Assembly (NCBI RefSeq): GCF_000009265.1
Contig: NC_008384.1
Location: 248,001 to 312,000, forward strand
Reading direction: 5' to 3'
DNA: 64,000 nt
Source: Rhizobium johnstonii 3841
GTDB lineage: Bacteria; Pseudomonadota; Alphaproteobacteria; Rhizobiales; Rhizobiaceae
Part shown: positions 53,801-62,312 of the stretch, in pieces
Layout of the letters: each line of letters starts with the position of its first letter
Position numbering within the stretch: the stretch's first letter is position 1
Notes under the pieces: model-generated
Seen by the model: the letters and a program-made list of their open reading frames with translations, nothing else
Database searches by the model: none
What the model was told of the DNA's origin: nothing
Program-made: the position numbers and the translations under genes

Positions 53801-54157
53801 GTGGTCGAGGTTCTGGGGCCGAGCCGCCGGAGCGAGGCGCTGCTGCGCCAGCTCGACGATCTGCCTTATAGCGACAAGGCAAAGTTCGTCGAGCAACTGG
53901 CGGGGACGCCGGAGGGCCGTCGCGCGCTTGCCGAGGCGAAGAACATCGTTACTGCGATCGAAACGCGCTTCGGTCGGGCCGATCCCTCAGATCTCGCAGA
54001 GCAGCTGAAGCGCGTGGGGCCGGGTCAGGCTGGGGACATCGAGCGGATCCGCCAGGTTGCTCGCCTTGCCGATCGTAGTCATCGTGCGGAGCTCACCCAG
54101 CAGATGGAGTTGAAGCGATCACTGAAGCGTGGCAGGACCTTGGGGCTTGGGATGTAG
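50873..54157 (+). CDS. traA: TraA relaxase-helicase (MobA/MobL type)
   Basis: The 1094-residue protein has the N-terminal MobA/MobL relaxase (MAIYHLSMKPIARSGGRSAV; metal-binding NSHAHLMMTTRQV near residue 140), a RecD/TraI-like helicase with Walker A GFAGAGKSTML (about residue 398), VFVIDEGGMVGSRQL and the late motif YATTIHKTQGATVD, and a variable C-terminus ending RSLKRGRTLGLGM. Its length matches Ti-plasmid TraA. It nicks oriT and unwinds DNA for transfer. The ATG at 50873 has GGGGACGG upstream. The usual downstream traF, traB and traH are missing. Confidence 0.93.
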   Translation: MAIYHLSMKPIARSGGRSAVASAAYRAAVRLTNERDGLTHDFSNRTGVEHAEIVLPARSSAYWAMKRSALWNAAERAEKRSDARIAREFEVALPHELTPDQRLVLTRAFALHLANRYGAAVDFAIHRPGEASDIRNSHAHLMMTTRQVTEAGLGDKTLLERENRWLLANHLPPSQLQLKDLRQAWEHLANTHLERAGLDIRIDNRSHLEAGITIEPTEHVGVHATEINRQGGAVSRVRISPQSAERNAETIRRRPDEILKLITNEKSVFTRYDIARALHRYINDDPQTFQNAFASVMASKALVELKPDSSSLRGRDGEARYSTVEMVAIEGVIASNVMAMKARQNHGVAKRNVDAAIAEQDRSIQAGNPSPGQGLSAEQRHAIEHVTGPGQIAVVIGFAGAGKSTMLAAARHAWEAQGYRVHGAALAGKAAEGLEQSSGIASRTLASWEYSWQADRGRLNARDVFVIDEGGMVGSRQLARFVEEVRRAGAKLVLVGDHEQLQAIGAGAPFRAIAEAVGHAQLSEVRRQKADWQKQASIDFASHRTAAGLSAYEARGSVHPKTDHAETLKAIIADYVADRSANPNDTRIAMAHRRDDVRAINAGIRAQLQERGELAKGTNPPGDKGEELSYQTHNGRRAFARGDRIVFLENNRDLAVKNGMLGEVIAVAPDAIQVRLDGKAQTPDGQRQVIIPVNSYQAFDHGYATTIHKTQGATVDRSFVLASTTMDRHLTYVAMTRHREEVQLYAGLDAFKTVRALTETLSRSGVKETTLDYTHDFANRRGMEDRRGQGESEVASQGISKGIQHIPDTAVPKPLQEPRPPTPLAVRSIADGGSPHQDRNDDERRVLVAAVKTYAMSVEAVGRSKAMPAFDRDWAAAKQLAPQVFNDAPAAMDVLRGRILDENADPVALASQLSASPETIGALAGKTGLFGDNAERKHALSRIDALASHVRQSANTWQRRLSAECGSERWKREKQDVVEVLGPSRRSEALLRQLDDLPYSDKAKFVEQLAGTPEGRRALAEAKNIVTAIETRFGRADPSDLAEQLKRVGPGQAGDIERIRQVARLADRSHRAELTQQMELKRSLKRGRTLGLGM

Positions 54158-54174
54158 ACGTCTTGGCTCGGCCC

Positions 54175-54300
54175 ACAAGCGAGGCTCCGAATTGTAGCTC
54201 GCTTTCCGTTGACGCGATCTCGCCGAGGATCATGGTCGCGATCGTCGATTTTCTCGAGCCGGATTCTCCGACGATCGAAAGGCGTGGGCATGAAAATTCA
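54175..54300 (-). pseudogene. Fragment of an ABC-transporter ATPase gene
   Basis: The reverse strand reads RLSIVGESGSRKSTIATMIL then GEIASTESELQFGA, a degraded copy of the Walker A region of the ATPase at 54598-55410 (ILSIVGESGSGKSTIAAMIL). The Walker A Gly is replaced by Arg and the homology stops after about 110 bases. It marks the right edge of the accessory region. Confidence 0.78.
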
Positions 54301-54597
54301 AATTGGCCGCCTTTAGACTTTAAATTAGACGGAATGTGGAACGAGAATGTTTCGATAAAAATCGATCCTACGTTGAGGCGCGTCAGCGGTTCAGCTCCAA
54401 TCAAGGCGCCCGGTTTCCCAGCCACCTCTTCAAATTTCCGCCGCTGGACCACACGGTTGCTTATGAGCGGTGCTGGCTTGCCGGCCGCTGTCGTTGGGTG
54501 ATTTGAGCGAATGAGCCGCGTTTCTCTCGTCGCCCATCACGAAGAGATCGCGCCGAGTGACGGACGCGGTTTAATTGCCGCATCTTGCCCGCTGCGC
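54301..54597. other. Spacer between ATPase fragment and arabinoside operon
   Basis: AT-richer stretch without a supported gene; the operon's last ATPase gene stops at 54598 on the minus strand. I see no clear terminator. Confidence 0.4.
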
Positions 54598-55410
54598 TTA
54601 CGTCGCCGCGCTAAAATCGGCCGCCAGCACCGCGTCCTTCAGCGCCTGCGAATACGGATGCCGCGGGTTGTCCAACACGGCCCGGGCCTGTCCGCGCTCG
54701 ACGATTTCGCCTTTGCGCATGATGATGATGTTGTCGCTGATGTAATAGGCGGTGGCGAGGTCGTGGGTGATGTAGACGATGGAAAGACCGAGCTCGTTTT
54801 TCAAGCGGCCAAAGAGATTGACGATGGCCATGCGCAGCGATGCGTCAACCATGGAGACCGGTTCATCGGCCACCAGCAGGCGGGGTTGCGGGATCAGTGC
54901 GCGGGCAATGGCGACGCGCTGAAGCTGGCCGCCCGACAATTCGTGGGGGAACCGGCCTTTCACTTCTTCAAGGGTCAGGCCGACATGGACGAGGGCTGCA
55001 TCCGCCATCTTCTCCGCCTGCTGCCGGTCCGGCCGGTTTCCCGAGAACGAAAAATTGCGGGCCGTCTCGAAGAGATAACGGTCGACACGTTTCAGCGGGT
55101 TGAAGGCTTCGAAGGGGTTCTGCAGAACTGGCTGCACCTCCTTCATGAAAGCCTTGCGTTCGGATCTGCTATGGATGGCGACGGTCCTGCCGCTGAATTG
55201 AAGCTCGCCTTCCGTCGGTTCGGTCTGGCCGAGGATCATCGCCGCGATCGTCGATTTTCCCGAGCCGGATTCTCCGACGATCGAGAGGATCTCCGGCTCC
55301 GCTCCCAGTTCGAAGCTGACGTCCTTGACCGCCGTAATCAGCCGCCGGCCGAGCATGCCGCCCTGCCTATAGACTTTCGTAACATGCGAGAGGCTAAGAA
55401 GAGCGCTCAA
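54598..55410 (-). CDS. ABC transporter ATPase (OppF/DppF type), arabinoside operon
   Basis: The preferred start is a TTG at 55410 that overlaps the preceding gene's TGA (TTGA), with AGATCAGG just upstream; a longer frame to 55491 runs inside the neighbour. The 270-residue product has Walker A GESGSGKSTIAAMI, signature ELSGGQLQRVAIARAL and Walker B LLVADEPVSMVD, with an OppF-like C-terminus. It is the last gene of a minus-strand operon and pairs with the OppD-type ATPase before it. A degraded fragment of the same kind of gene lies 300 bases downstream. Confidence 0.87.
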   Translation of the reverse strand: MSALLSLSHVTKVYRQGGMLGRRLITAVKDVSFELGAEPEILSIVGESGSGKSTIAAMILGQTEPTEGELQFSGRTVAIHSRSERKAFMKEVQPVLQNPFEAFNPLKRVDRYLFETARNFSFSGNRPDRQQAEKMADAALVHVGLTLEEVKGRFPHELSGGQLQRVAIARALIPQPRLLVADEPVSMVDASLRMAIVNLFGRLKNELGLSIVYITHDLATAYYISDNIIIMRKGEIVERGQARAVLDNPRHPYSQALKDAVLAADFSAAT

Positions 55411-56396
55411 ACCTGATCTCCCGTAACGGCAAAACACGCCACGCGCCGCTGCGGCTCGACGGTGACCAGCGGCGGAACCTTCTGCGAGCAAATCTCCATC
55501 CGTTTCGGACAGCGCGGGTGAAACCGGCAGCCTTCCGGCGGCATGGCGAGGTTCGGCGGACGCCCCTCCAGCGACGGGCGGGCCGTCGCATCGCCGATGC
55601 GCGGCAGGCTGCCGACGAGGTGCTGCGTATAGGGGTGGAGCGGCATGTTGAAGAGTTTGGCGGTCGGCGCTTCCTCGACAAGACGCCCGGCATAGACAAT
55701 GCCGATGCGGTCGGAGACCGTCGCGTGAACCCCCATGTCATGGGTGACGAACAGGAAGGACGAGCCCATCTCGCGCTGGATTTCGCGGATCATTGACAGC
55801 ACGTCGCGCTGAACGATCACGTCGAGCGCGGTCGTCGGTTCGTCGGCGATGATGAATTCCGGCGTCAGGATGGTGGCCAGCGCGATGGTCATGCGCTGGC
55901 GCATGCCGCCTGACAATTCGTGGGGATAGGCGTCGAGCAGGTGCGGATCGAGCTTCAGCCGCTGCAGATGGGTGGCGACCCTTTCCAAAAAGACCGGGCC
56001 GCTGACCTTCATGTGGCGAAAGGCGAAATCGGTGAAGGAATGCCGGATCCGGCGCACCGGATTGAGCACGTTCATCGAGCCCTGCATGATATAGGACAGA
56101 TGCTTCCAGCGTAGCGCCAGCCGATCCTCCGGCTTCATCGCGTAGATATCCTGGGTGCCGCCGTCGAAATGGAATGTCACTTTCCCTGACACGACCCTCA
56201 GCGGCGGCCGGATCGCGCCGGCGATGGTCTTGATCAAGGTCGTCTTGCCGCTGCTCGATTCACCGGCGACGCCATAGACCTCGCCGCGGGCGATGGTCAG
56301 GCTGATATCGTCGACGGCGCGCACCTCGCGATCGACGCCGTAGAGGAAGGCACGGTAATAGGCTTTCAGGTTCTCAATTTCGACCAAAGGATCCAT
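55407..56396 (-). CDS. ABC transporter ATPase (OppD/DppD type), arabinoside operon
   Basis: The 329-residue ATPase has Walker A GESSSGKTTLIKT, signature ELSGGMRQRMTIALA, Walker B FIIADEPTTALD and the C-terminal oligopeptide-transporter ATPase motif with cysteines (GCRFHPRCPKRMEICSQK, then RVACFAV), which in relatives binds a metal or iron-sulfur cluster. The Walker A has Ser where Gly is usual (GESSSGKT versus GESGSGKT). It starts 1 base after the permease stop and overlaps the next ATPase start, so translation is coupled. Confidence 0.9.
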   Translation of the reverse strand: MDPLVEIENLKAYYRAFLYGVDREVRAVDDISLTIARGEVYGVAGESSSGKTTLIKTIAGAIRPPLRVVSGKVTFHFDGGTQDIYAMKPEDRLALRWKHLSYIMQGSMNVLNPVRRIRHSFTDFAFRHMKVSGPVFLERVATHLQRLKLDPHLLDAYPHELSGGMRQRMTIALATILTPEFIIADEPTTALDVIVQRDVLSMIREIQREMGSSFLFVTHDMGVHATVSDRIGIVYAGRLVEEAPTAKLFNMPLHPYTQHLVGSLPRIGDATARPSLEGRPPNLAMPPEGCRFHPRCPKRMEICSQKVPPLVTVEPQRRVACFAVTGDQV

Positions 56397-56397
56397 A

Positions 56398-57255
56398 CTA
56401 ATTTCCCATCCGGTTCAGCCGGCTGCGCGGATCATTGTATTCGTTCATCGACATGGACAGCAGGAAGAGCGCCAGGAAGAGGACGACGATGACCGCGACG
56501 GGGGCGGCCACCCACCACCATATGCCTGATATCAGCGCCGAATGCGCATTGGCCCAATAGATCATCATGCCCATGGTCGGCGTCTCGATATCGGTGAAGC
56601 CCAGCACCGACAGGGTGATCTCCATGCCGATCGACCAGATCATGTTGTTCATCGTGGTGGCGAAGACGATCGGCAGAACATAGGGCAGGTGCTCCTCGAC
56701 GAGGATCTTGCGCATGCTCATACCGGAATACACGCTCTGCGTGGTGAAGGATCTCGTCTTCAGGCTGATCGCCACCGACCGGATGAGGCGTGCGTCATAG
56801 GACCAGCCGAGCGAGGCCATGATGAGGATCAGCGCCGTCCAGGTCATGCTGTCCTTCAGCACGAAGTAGAACAGGATCAGCAGCGGAAATTGCGGGATGA
56901 CCATGACGCTGTCGTTGATGGCCATCAGCACCCGGTCGACCGTGCCGCCGGCATAGCCGGCGACGAGGCCGACGACCAGCGAAATGATGCGTGAAATGAA
57001 GGCGACGCCGATGCCGAAAAACAGGGTGTTCCTGAGCGCGGTCGTCAATTGCCAGAAAACGTCCTGGCCGCGCGACGTCGTGCCGAGCCAGTATTCGCCA
57101 TCCGGCGGCATATCGGGCGGCAGAAGGTAGATGTCGGTCGCGCCGTAGGGCGAGAAATAGGACATGATGACCAGGCCGACGATGACGGCAAAGAGCAGCA
57201 GGCCGCAGAGGAATTCCATATTCTGGCGCGCGAGGTCGCGGACGATCGTAAACAT
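56398..57255 (-). CDS. ABC transporter permease (DppC type), arabinoside operon
   Basis: The 285-residue permease has an N-terminal helix (FLCGLLLFAVIVGLVIMSYF) after a short cytosolic segment, the TTSRGQDVFWQLTTALRNTL block, and further helices with the EAA-like loop (MRKILVEEHLPYVLPIVFAT). Compared with its counterpart in the galactoside operon (378 residues) it lacks the long periplasmic insert. It begins 3 bases after the stop of the first permease gene. Confidence 0.87.
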   Translation of the reverse strand: MFTIVRDLARQNMEFLCGLLLFAVIVGLVIMSYFSPYGATDIYLLPPDMPPDGEYWLGTTSRGQDVFWQLTTALRNTLFFGIGVAFISRIISLVVGLVAGYAGGTVDRVLMAINDSVMVIPQFPLLILFYFVLKDSMTWTALILIMASLGWSYDARLIRSVAISLKTRSFTTQSVYSGMSMRKILVEEHLPYVLPIVFATTMNNMIWSIGMEITLSVLGFTDIETPTMGMMIYWANAHSALISGIWWWVAAPVAVIVVLFLALFLLSMSMNEYNDPRSRLNRMGN

Positions 57256-57258
57256 GCT

Positions 57259-58263
57259 CTATTCCACCTTGATGCGCGGATCGATCAGCGGGCTCAAAAT
57301 GTCGATGATGAAGACGGCGGCGGCAACGCCGACGATCGACAATGCGCTGAGGCCGAGCACCAGGCTGTAGTCGCCGGCATGCACCGCTTCGATCAGCAGG
57401 TTGCCGATGCCCGGATAGCCGAAGACGATTTCGGTGATGACCGTGCCGTTGAAGATCGCCCCGAGCGACATGGCAAGCCCGGTGAATTGCGGCACCATGG
57501 CATTGCGGGCGATATAGGAGCGCAGGATCTTCCGCTTCGGAACGCCGCCAAGCTCGGCGAAGACGACGTAATCCTCGGTGATGATGTTGGAAACGAGGGC
57601 GCGCATGCCGATCAGCCAGCTGCCGGCGCCGACCATGATCAGCGACAAGGCCGGCAGGATCGAGTGTTTCAGGATATCGAGGACCAGGGCAAAGGAGAGG
57701 TCCAGATTGGCGTTCATCTCGTAGCCGCCATTGATCGGCAGCACCGGCCAGAGATAGCCGAACACAATCAGAAGCACGAAGGCCAGAATGTAATAGGGAA
57801 TGGGAAGCAGGGCGATGAAGACGAGGCTGACGGCCTTCAGCACCATGTCCTTGCGGTAATAGCCGGCGAGCGCGCCGATCGCATTGCCGAGCACGAAGGT
57901 GATCAGCGTCGACACCGTCATCAGCCCGATGGTCCAGGGCAGGGACCGCAGGATGATGGTGGAAACGGGTGTGGGAAAAGCCGACAGCGAGGGACCGAGA
58001 TCACCGGTCGCAAGCCGCAGCCAGAAATGGAGGTATTGCTGCCAGATCGAGCCCTCCATGCCGTAAAGCTCGCGAAGCGACTGGCGCATCAGTTCGATCG
58101 CATTCGGGTCGGACTGCCCCATCTGGGTGATGGCGCCTATGCTTTCTTCGACCGGATCGATCGGGGTCAGGTGGGTGACGAAGAATGTGATGGTCACGCC
58201 AAGAAACACGACAAGCAGAAACTGACCGAACCGCTTCAGCACAAAGATCAGATAGGACGTCAT
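57259..58263 (-). CDS. ABC transporter permease (DppB type), arabinoside operon
   Basis: The 334-residue permease has the N-terminal helix FGQFLLVVFLGVTITFFVTH with the following DPVEESIG segment, five more helices, and the loop EDYVVFAELGGVPKRKILRS, then GTVITEIVFGYPGIGNLLIE near the end, typical for DppB-like subunits. It follows the binding-protein gene after 113 bases that contain two strong hairpins. It forms the channel with the next gene product. Confidence 0.88.
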   Translation of the reverse strand: MTSYLIFVLKRFGQFLLVVFLGVTITFFVTHLTPIDPVEESIGAITQMGQSDPNAIELMRQSLRELYGMEGSIWQQYLHFWLRLATGDLGPSLSAFPTPVSTIILRSLPWTIGLMTVSTLITFVLGNAIGALAGYYRKDMVLKAVSLVFIALLPIPYYILAFVLLIVFGYLWPVLPINGGYEMNANLDLSFALVLDILKHSILPALSLIMVGAGSWLIGMRALVSNIITEDYVVFAELGGVPKRKILRSYIARNAMVPQFTGLAMSLGAIFNGTVITEIVFGYPGIGNLLIEAVHAGDYSLVLGLSALSIVGVAAAVFIIDILSPLIDPRIKVE

Positions 58264-58306
58264 AGGGCGGTGGTTCCTCTCTGGTTCCCTTCATCAAGTG
58301 GAAAGG

Positions 58307-58366
58307 ATCGACGGACATGCCACATGCCCGTCGATTAGGGGGCCGGCGCGCAACACTCGCGCCGGC
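58307..58366 (-). promoter_or_regulatory. Two hairpins between binding-protein and permease genes
   Basis: An imperfect repeat of ATCGACGGGCATG type spans 58307-58335, and a 9-bp perfect repeat (GCCGGCGCG at 58342-58350, CGCGCCGGC at 58358-58366) follows it. As in the galactoside operon, the pair sits immediately after the binding-protein gene and has no T run, so mRNA stabilisation or partial attenuation is likely. Confidence 0.7.
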
Positions 58367-58376
58367 GTTGGGAGGA

Positions 58377-60281
58377 TTATTTCGGTTGTGCCGGCTTCAG
58401 CTTGACCATCATCAGCCTGGAGTTGGCCCAATTCGGCACCGGATCGGTATAGGGATCTGATATCGTCGGATAACCGGTCCAATAGGTCGTATCCATCGAG
58501 GTGAAGACGTTATACGACATCAGCGGGATCGTCGGCATTTCGCGGGCGACCAGCTTCAGATAATCCTTGCCGAGCTCGACGCCCTTCGGATCGTCGGCGC
58601 TGATGCCGCGGATGCTTTCGATGATCTTGTCGAGCTCCGGATTGCTCCAGCGCTGCCAGTTGCGCGGCGGCTGATTGTCACCCTTCTTGGCCACGAACTG
58701 CGAGTGCCAGCTGTCGAGGAAGAACGACAGATCGGGATCGCCGCCCCAGGTTTCGACGCTCCAGGCAATCGCCACCTGGAAATCGCCGGGCTGGAGCGCC
58801 ACCTGCCACAGTTTCGCGGCCGGCACGGCTTTGGCGTCAATACCGAAAGCGGCCCATTGCTGTGCGATCAGCGTTCCGGCCCGGGTGAAGACGGAGCGGG
58901 TGTCACCCTCGACCGTCATCCGGACTTTGAACGGCTGTCCATCAGGGGTCAGCCATTTGCCGCCGGATTTCTTGAAGCCTGCCTTCTCCAGCAGTTCGCC
59001 GGCAGCCTTCGGATCCGGTTTCCACCAGCCATAGCCGAAGGCACCGCTGATCGCCTCCGGGTCGGTCGGGATCTGGTCCTTGAACTTCGGCTGCTTGCGC
59101 AGGATATCGGCGATCTGTTGCCCGACCGTCGGGTCATAAGGCTTGATCTTGCTCTTGCCGGTATCGATCTCGAAATTCTTCAGCCAATCCTGCATCGGCG
59201 CCTGATAGTCCTTCATCGTGGCCGCCGTCGGCGGCACGCCGAGCGCCGACAGCGTCGCTGCCCCGCGATAGCTCGCCATGTCAACCGCCTTGATGTCGAT
59301 CAGCAGGGCAAGCGCCCAGCGCACATCGGCGTTGTCGAAGGGCGGCTCCTGGGTATTGAAGATCACCGCCGGAAGTGTCGGATCCGGATGGGCGAAGGGG
59401 AAGCCCGGGAACCAGGTCTCGATCGACTTGGATTTTTCCTTCAGCGTGAACATGCCCTCGGGCGTGTTGTCGTGAATGATATCGAGATTATGCTCGAGCT
59501 GAGCGATGGTGCGTTTATCCGGCGGGCCGGGATCGGCATAGGTTACATATTTCGGGGCCGGCTCGCCGAAGCGGGCAAGCGATGTCCGCTGCCAGTCGTC
59601 GCGCTTCTCCCAGGTATACCACTTGCCCTGCGGGTCGTAGGACTTGAGCTTGTAGGCGCCGAGCGAAACGGGATTGGCGAAATCATAACGAAGCGGATCT
59701 TCGACTTTCTCGAAGACATGCTTGGGCATGATCCAGGCGCCGTTCCAGCGAACGGTGAAAATGGCGTGGAAGCGCGAATTGGGCTTCTTCAGCTTGAACA
59801 CCACAGTCGAGGGGTCGGTCGCCTCGACGCTTGCCACCTGCACCGAGAAGGCAGCACTCCAGACCATGCCGGGGTGATCCATCTGCGTCTTGACGGTGTA
59901 GACCACGTCGTCTGCCGTGAACTCCACGCCGTCGCTCCAGAAGAGCCCCTTGCGCAGTTTCACGGTCATCTCGGTGAAGTCGGCATTATATTGCGGCTTG
60001 TCGGCAGCCAGAGAATTGTCCCAGGTCGCGCCGCCAAGTCCTTGTTCGGGGTCGATATACCAGAGCGTATCCATGGTCAGCTGCTGCAGGCCGGTCGATA
60101 CGCCGCCGCCGCCATTGACCCAGATGTTGAACCAGCCGGGATTTTTGATCGTCCCTTCCGGATTTTCGACGATGAGCGTCTCCTTGCGCGGCAAGGAGGT
60201 GTAGTCATCGGCCTTGGCCGTCGCTGTCAGGCCGAGTGCGGCCAGCGCGACGCCAAATGCGAGCCTCTTCCACTGTTGCAT
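58377..60281 (-). CDS. ABC transporter periplasmic binding protein (family 5), arabinoside operon
   Basis: The 634-residue protein starts at the ATG at 60281, preceded by GGGAGGAG, with a signal peptide (MQQWKRLAFGVALAALGLTA, cleavage after AKA). It is an Opp/Dpp-type binding protein (EMTVKLRKGLFWSDGVEFTA, TADDVVYTVKTQ, NADVRWALALLIDIKAV). Its size and the neighbouring GH51 arabinofuranosidase gene point to arabinose-containing oligosaccharides as ligands rather than peptides; this is inferred from context. A frame extending to 60362 would hide the signal peptide and is rejected. Confidence 0.88.
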   Translation of the reverse strand: MQQWKRLAFGVALAALGLTATAKADDYTSLPRKETLIVENPEGTIKNPGWFNIWVNGGGGVSTGLQQLTMDTLWYIDPEQGLGGATWDNSLAADKPQYNADFTEMTVKLRKGLFWSDGVEFTADDVVYTVKTQMDHPGMVWSAAFSVQVASVEATDPSTVVFKLKKPNSRFHAIFTVRWNGAWIMPKHVFEKVEDPLRYDFANPVSLGAYKLKSYDPQGKWYTWEKRDDWQRTSLARFGEPAPKYVTYADPGPPDKRTIAQLEHNLDIIHDNTPEGMFTLKEKSKSIETWFPGFPFAHPDPTLPAVIFNTQEPPFDNADVRWALALLIDIKAVDMASYRGAATLSALGVPPTAATMKDYQAPMQDWLKNFEIDTGKSKIKPYDPTVGQQIADILRKQPKFKDQIPTDPEAISGAFGYGWWKPDPKAAGELLEKAGFKKSGGKWLTPDGQPFKVRMTVEGDTRSVFTRAGTLIAQQWAAFGIDAKAVPAAKLWQVALQPGDFQVAIAWSVETWGGDPDLSFFLDSWHSQFVAKKGDNQPPRNWQRWSNPELDKIIESIRGISADDPKGVELGKDYLKLVAREMPTIPLMSYNVFTSMDTTYWTGYPTISDPYTDPVPNWANSRLMMVKLKPAQPK

Positions 60282-60443
60282 GAACTCCTCCCTAGAAAGC
60301 GACGATACGGCGGCCGCAAGGGCACGCATGGGCACGTCGCGGTTGTCGGTTCGCAGAGGCATCAGGACTTAAACAGTCAGGTCCGGGACCTCAGCGAACC
60401 ATCTCTCCGGCTCCCTGCCTCCTCGCAGCGAGCCGAATATCCC

Positions 60444-60556
60444 AGAGCATGATGCCGAAAAGTGTCAGCGGTTTTCGGACGACATCATGCTCTAACTCTT
60501 TAATTTAGAACAGGATTCAGACTTTAGGCCGACCCGGCCTAAAATCATCCTGTTCT
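60444..60556. repeat. RIME-like double-palindrome intergenic repeat
   Basis: Palindrome 1 pairs AGAGCATGATG (60444-60454) with CATCATGCTCT (60483-60493), with an inner CCGAAAA/TTTTCGG pair. Palindrome 2 pairs AGAACAGGAT (60507-60516) with ATCCTGTTCT (60547-60556), with an inner TTAGGCC/GGCCTAA. This is the form of the Rhizobium-specific intergenic mosaic elements. It stands between the arabinofuranosidase and binding-protein genes and may lower read-through. Confidence 0.82.
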
Positions 60557-60593
60557 AGCCGGGGCGCCCCAATGGGCTACCCGGCGGTAGCTG

Positions 60594-62102
60594 TCACACC
60601 GACAGCCGGATGACGTTGTAGGAGAACGGTTTCAGCGCCGCCCGCAGCCGTCCATCCTCGATCTTTCCACTCTCGACGTTGACGGGGGCGACCGTCTTCG
60701 GCCGCGCTGCCGTGTTGACGGCTTCCAGGTCGCCGTGGGTCATCTCCACCTGCTCGACCACCCGGGCATTTGCGAACCCTTCCAGCCGCACATCGAGATC
60801 GAGCGCCGTGCTCGGATGGCGGTTGACGGCAAAGAAGGTCAAGGTCTTGCCGTCCTCGGAATGGACTGCCGATACGTCGAGATAGGGGACGTCGTTCTCC
60901 TCGTCGCTGTCATAGGTCGGGCCATCGACGACCAACTGCAGCGCCGTTCCACGGCCATATCTGGAGGCGTAGTAGAACGGGTAATAGATGGTCTGGCGCC
61001 AGGCAGCGCCGCCGTCCTCGGTCATGATCGGGGCGATGACGTTGACGAGCTGCGCGATGCAGGCGATGCGCACCCGGTCGGAGCGACGGATGAAGGTATT
61101 CAAGATGCCGCCGACCTGTAGCACGTCCTCGAAATTATAGATGTCTTCCAAGAGATGCGGCGCATCCGGCCATTCGTCGCGCGCCAGGATCTCCTTGTCC
61201 TGCTGGTTGGAATGATACCAGACATTCCATTCGTCGAAGGAAATGCCAATCGTCTTCTTCGAGCGTTTTTTCGCCTTGATGTAGTCGATCACGCCGCCGA
61301 TCGTGGTGATGTAGCGGTCGAGCTTCGTCGCGCGGGCGAGATAGTTGAGGGTATTTTTCTCGCGGTTGGCAAAATACATATGCAGCGAGATATGGTCGGC
61401 GCTGTCATAGCACTGCTCGAGAACCTGGGCCTCCCACTCGGGATAGGTCTTCATGTCGGAATTGGATGAGCCGCAGACCACGAGTTCGAGTGACTTGTCG
61501 AAGCCGCGCATGGCCTTCGCCGTCTCATCCGCCAGCCGGCCATATTCATAGGCCGACTTGTGGCCGACCTGCCAGGGACCATCCATCTCGTTGCCGAGGC
61601 ACCACAATTTGACATCGTGCGGATTGGACCAGCCGTGTTTGCGGCGCAGATCAGACCAGTAGGTGCCGCCGGGATGATTGCAATATTCGAGGAAATTGCG
61701 GGCGGCATCCAGGCCGCGTGATCCGAGATTGACGGCGAGCATCGGCTTGGTATTCGCCTTGTTGCACCAGTCGACGAATTCGTTGACGCCGATCTGGTTT
61801 GCTTCGCGGGTGCGCCAGGCAAGGTCGAGGCGCACCGGGCGCTCGGCACGCGGGCCAACGCCGTCTTCCCAATTATAGGCCGAGACGAAGTTGCCGCCGG
61901 GATAGCGGCAGTATGGGGTGTCGAGCTCACGGACGAGATCGAGGACATCCTGGCGGAATCCGTCCTCGTCGGCCGTCGGGTGTCCGGGCTCATAAATGCC
62001 CCCGTAGATCGCCCTGCCGAGATGCTCGAGAAATGAACTGTAGAGCCTGGAATCAATGGTCGCGATGCGGAAATCGCGGTGAACCACAACGTTCGTCTTC
62101 AA
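60594..62102 (-). CDS. abfA: GH51 alpha-L-arabinofuranosidase
   Basis: The 502-residue enzyme has GH51 blocks: SSFLEHLGRAIYGGIYEPGH, YCRYPGGNFVSAYNWEDGVG, acid/base Glu172 in WCLGNEMDGPWQ and nucleophile Glu291 in ISFDEWNVWYH. It removes terminal alpha-L-arabinofuranose from arabinan or arabinoxylan fragments; lacking a signal peptide, it acts in the cytosol on imported oligosaccharides. I place the start at a TTG at 62102, because GGGAGG lies 6 bases upstream; the frame can be extended to a TTG at 62126 that has no such site. It precedes the ABC importer genes in the same direction. Confidence 0.9.
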   Translation of the reverse strand: MKTNVVVHRDFRIATIDSRLYSSFLEHLGRAIYGGIYEPGHPTADEDGFRQDVLDLVRELDTPYCRYPGGNFVSAYNWEDGVGPRAERPVRLDLAWRTREANQIGVNEFVDWCNKANTKPMLAVNLGSRGLDAARNFLEYCNHPGGTYWSDLRRKHGWSNPHDVKLWCLGNEMDGPWQVGHKSAYEYGRLADETAKAMRGFDKSLELVVCGSSNSDMKTYPEWEAQVLEQCYDSADHISLHMYFANREKNTLNYLARATKLDRYITTIGGVIDYIKAKKRSKKTIGISFDEWNVWYHSNQQDKEILARDEWPDAPHLLEDIYNFEDVLQVGGILNTFIRRSDRVRIACIAQLVNVIAPIMTEDGGAAWRQTIYYPFYYASRYGRGTALQLVVDGPTYDSDEENDVPYLDVSAVHSEDGKTLTFFAVNRHPSTALDLDVRLEGFANARVVEQVEMTHGDLEAVNTAARPKTVAPVNVESGKIEDGRLRAALKPFSYNVIRLSV

Positions 62103-62312
62103 CGGATCCTCCCGTTTATATATCAAATATTTTGTTTTCTTGCCTCTAACTTGATATCAGGAATGTTGTTCTGTCAACCAAGTTGCGGCTTTAATCATAC
62201 TAATATGGATTTCAAAGAAAAATGTTTTATTTCAGTTGTTTCTGCGATTTTGACGACGACGGAAACTGGAAAGAATCGTGATATTTAAATCAAGATTTCC
62301 GATTTTGATTTT

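Noticed and set aside
18000..54600. Insertion sequences or transposases as the cause of the mosaic
   Set aside because: I found no transposase, integrase or terminal inverted repeats in the region; the visible scars are partial gene duplications instead.
57049..58338. Plus-strand frame (429 codons) over the DppB/DppC permease genes
   Set aside because: It is highly charged and Gln/Asp/His-rich, as expected when membrane-protein codons are read backwards.
58704..60452. Long plus-strand open frame (582 codons) opposite the binding-protein gene
   Set aside because: Antisense shadow of a well-supported solute-binding protein with signal peptide; no domain is visible.
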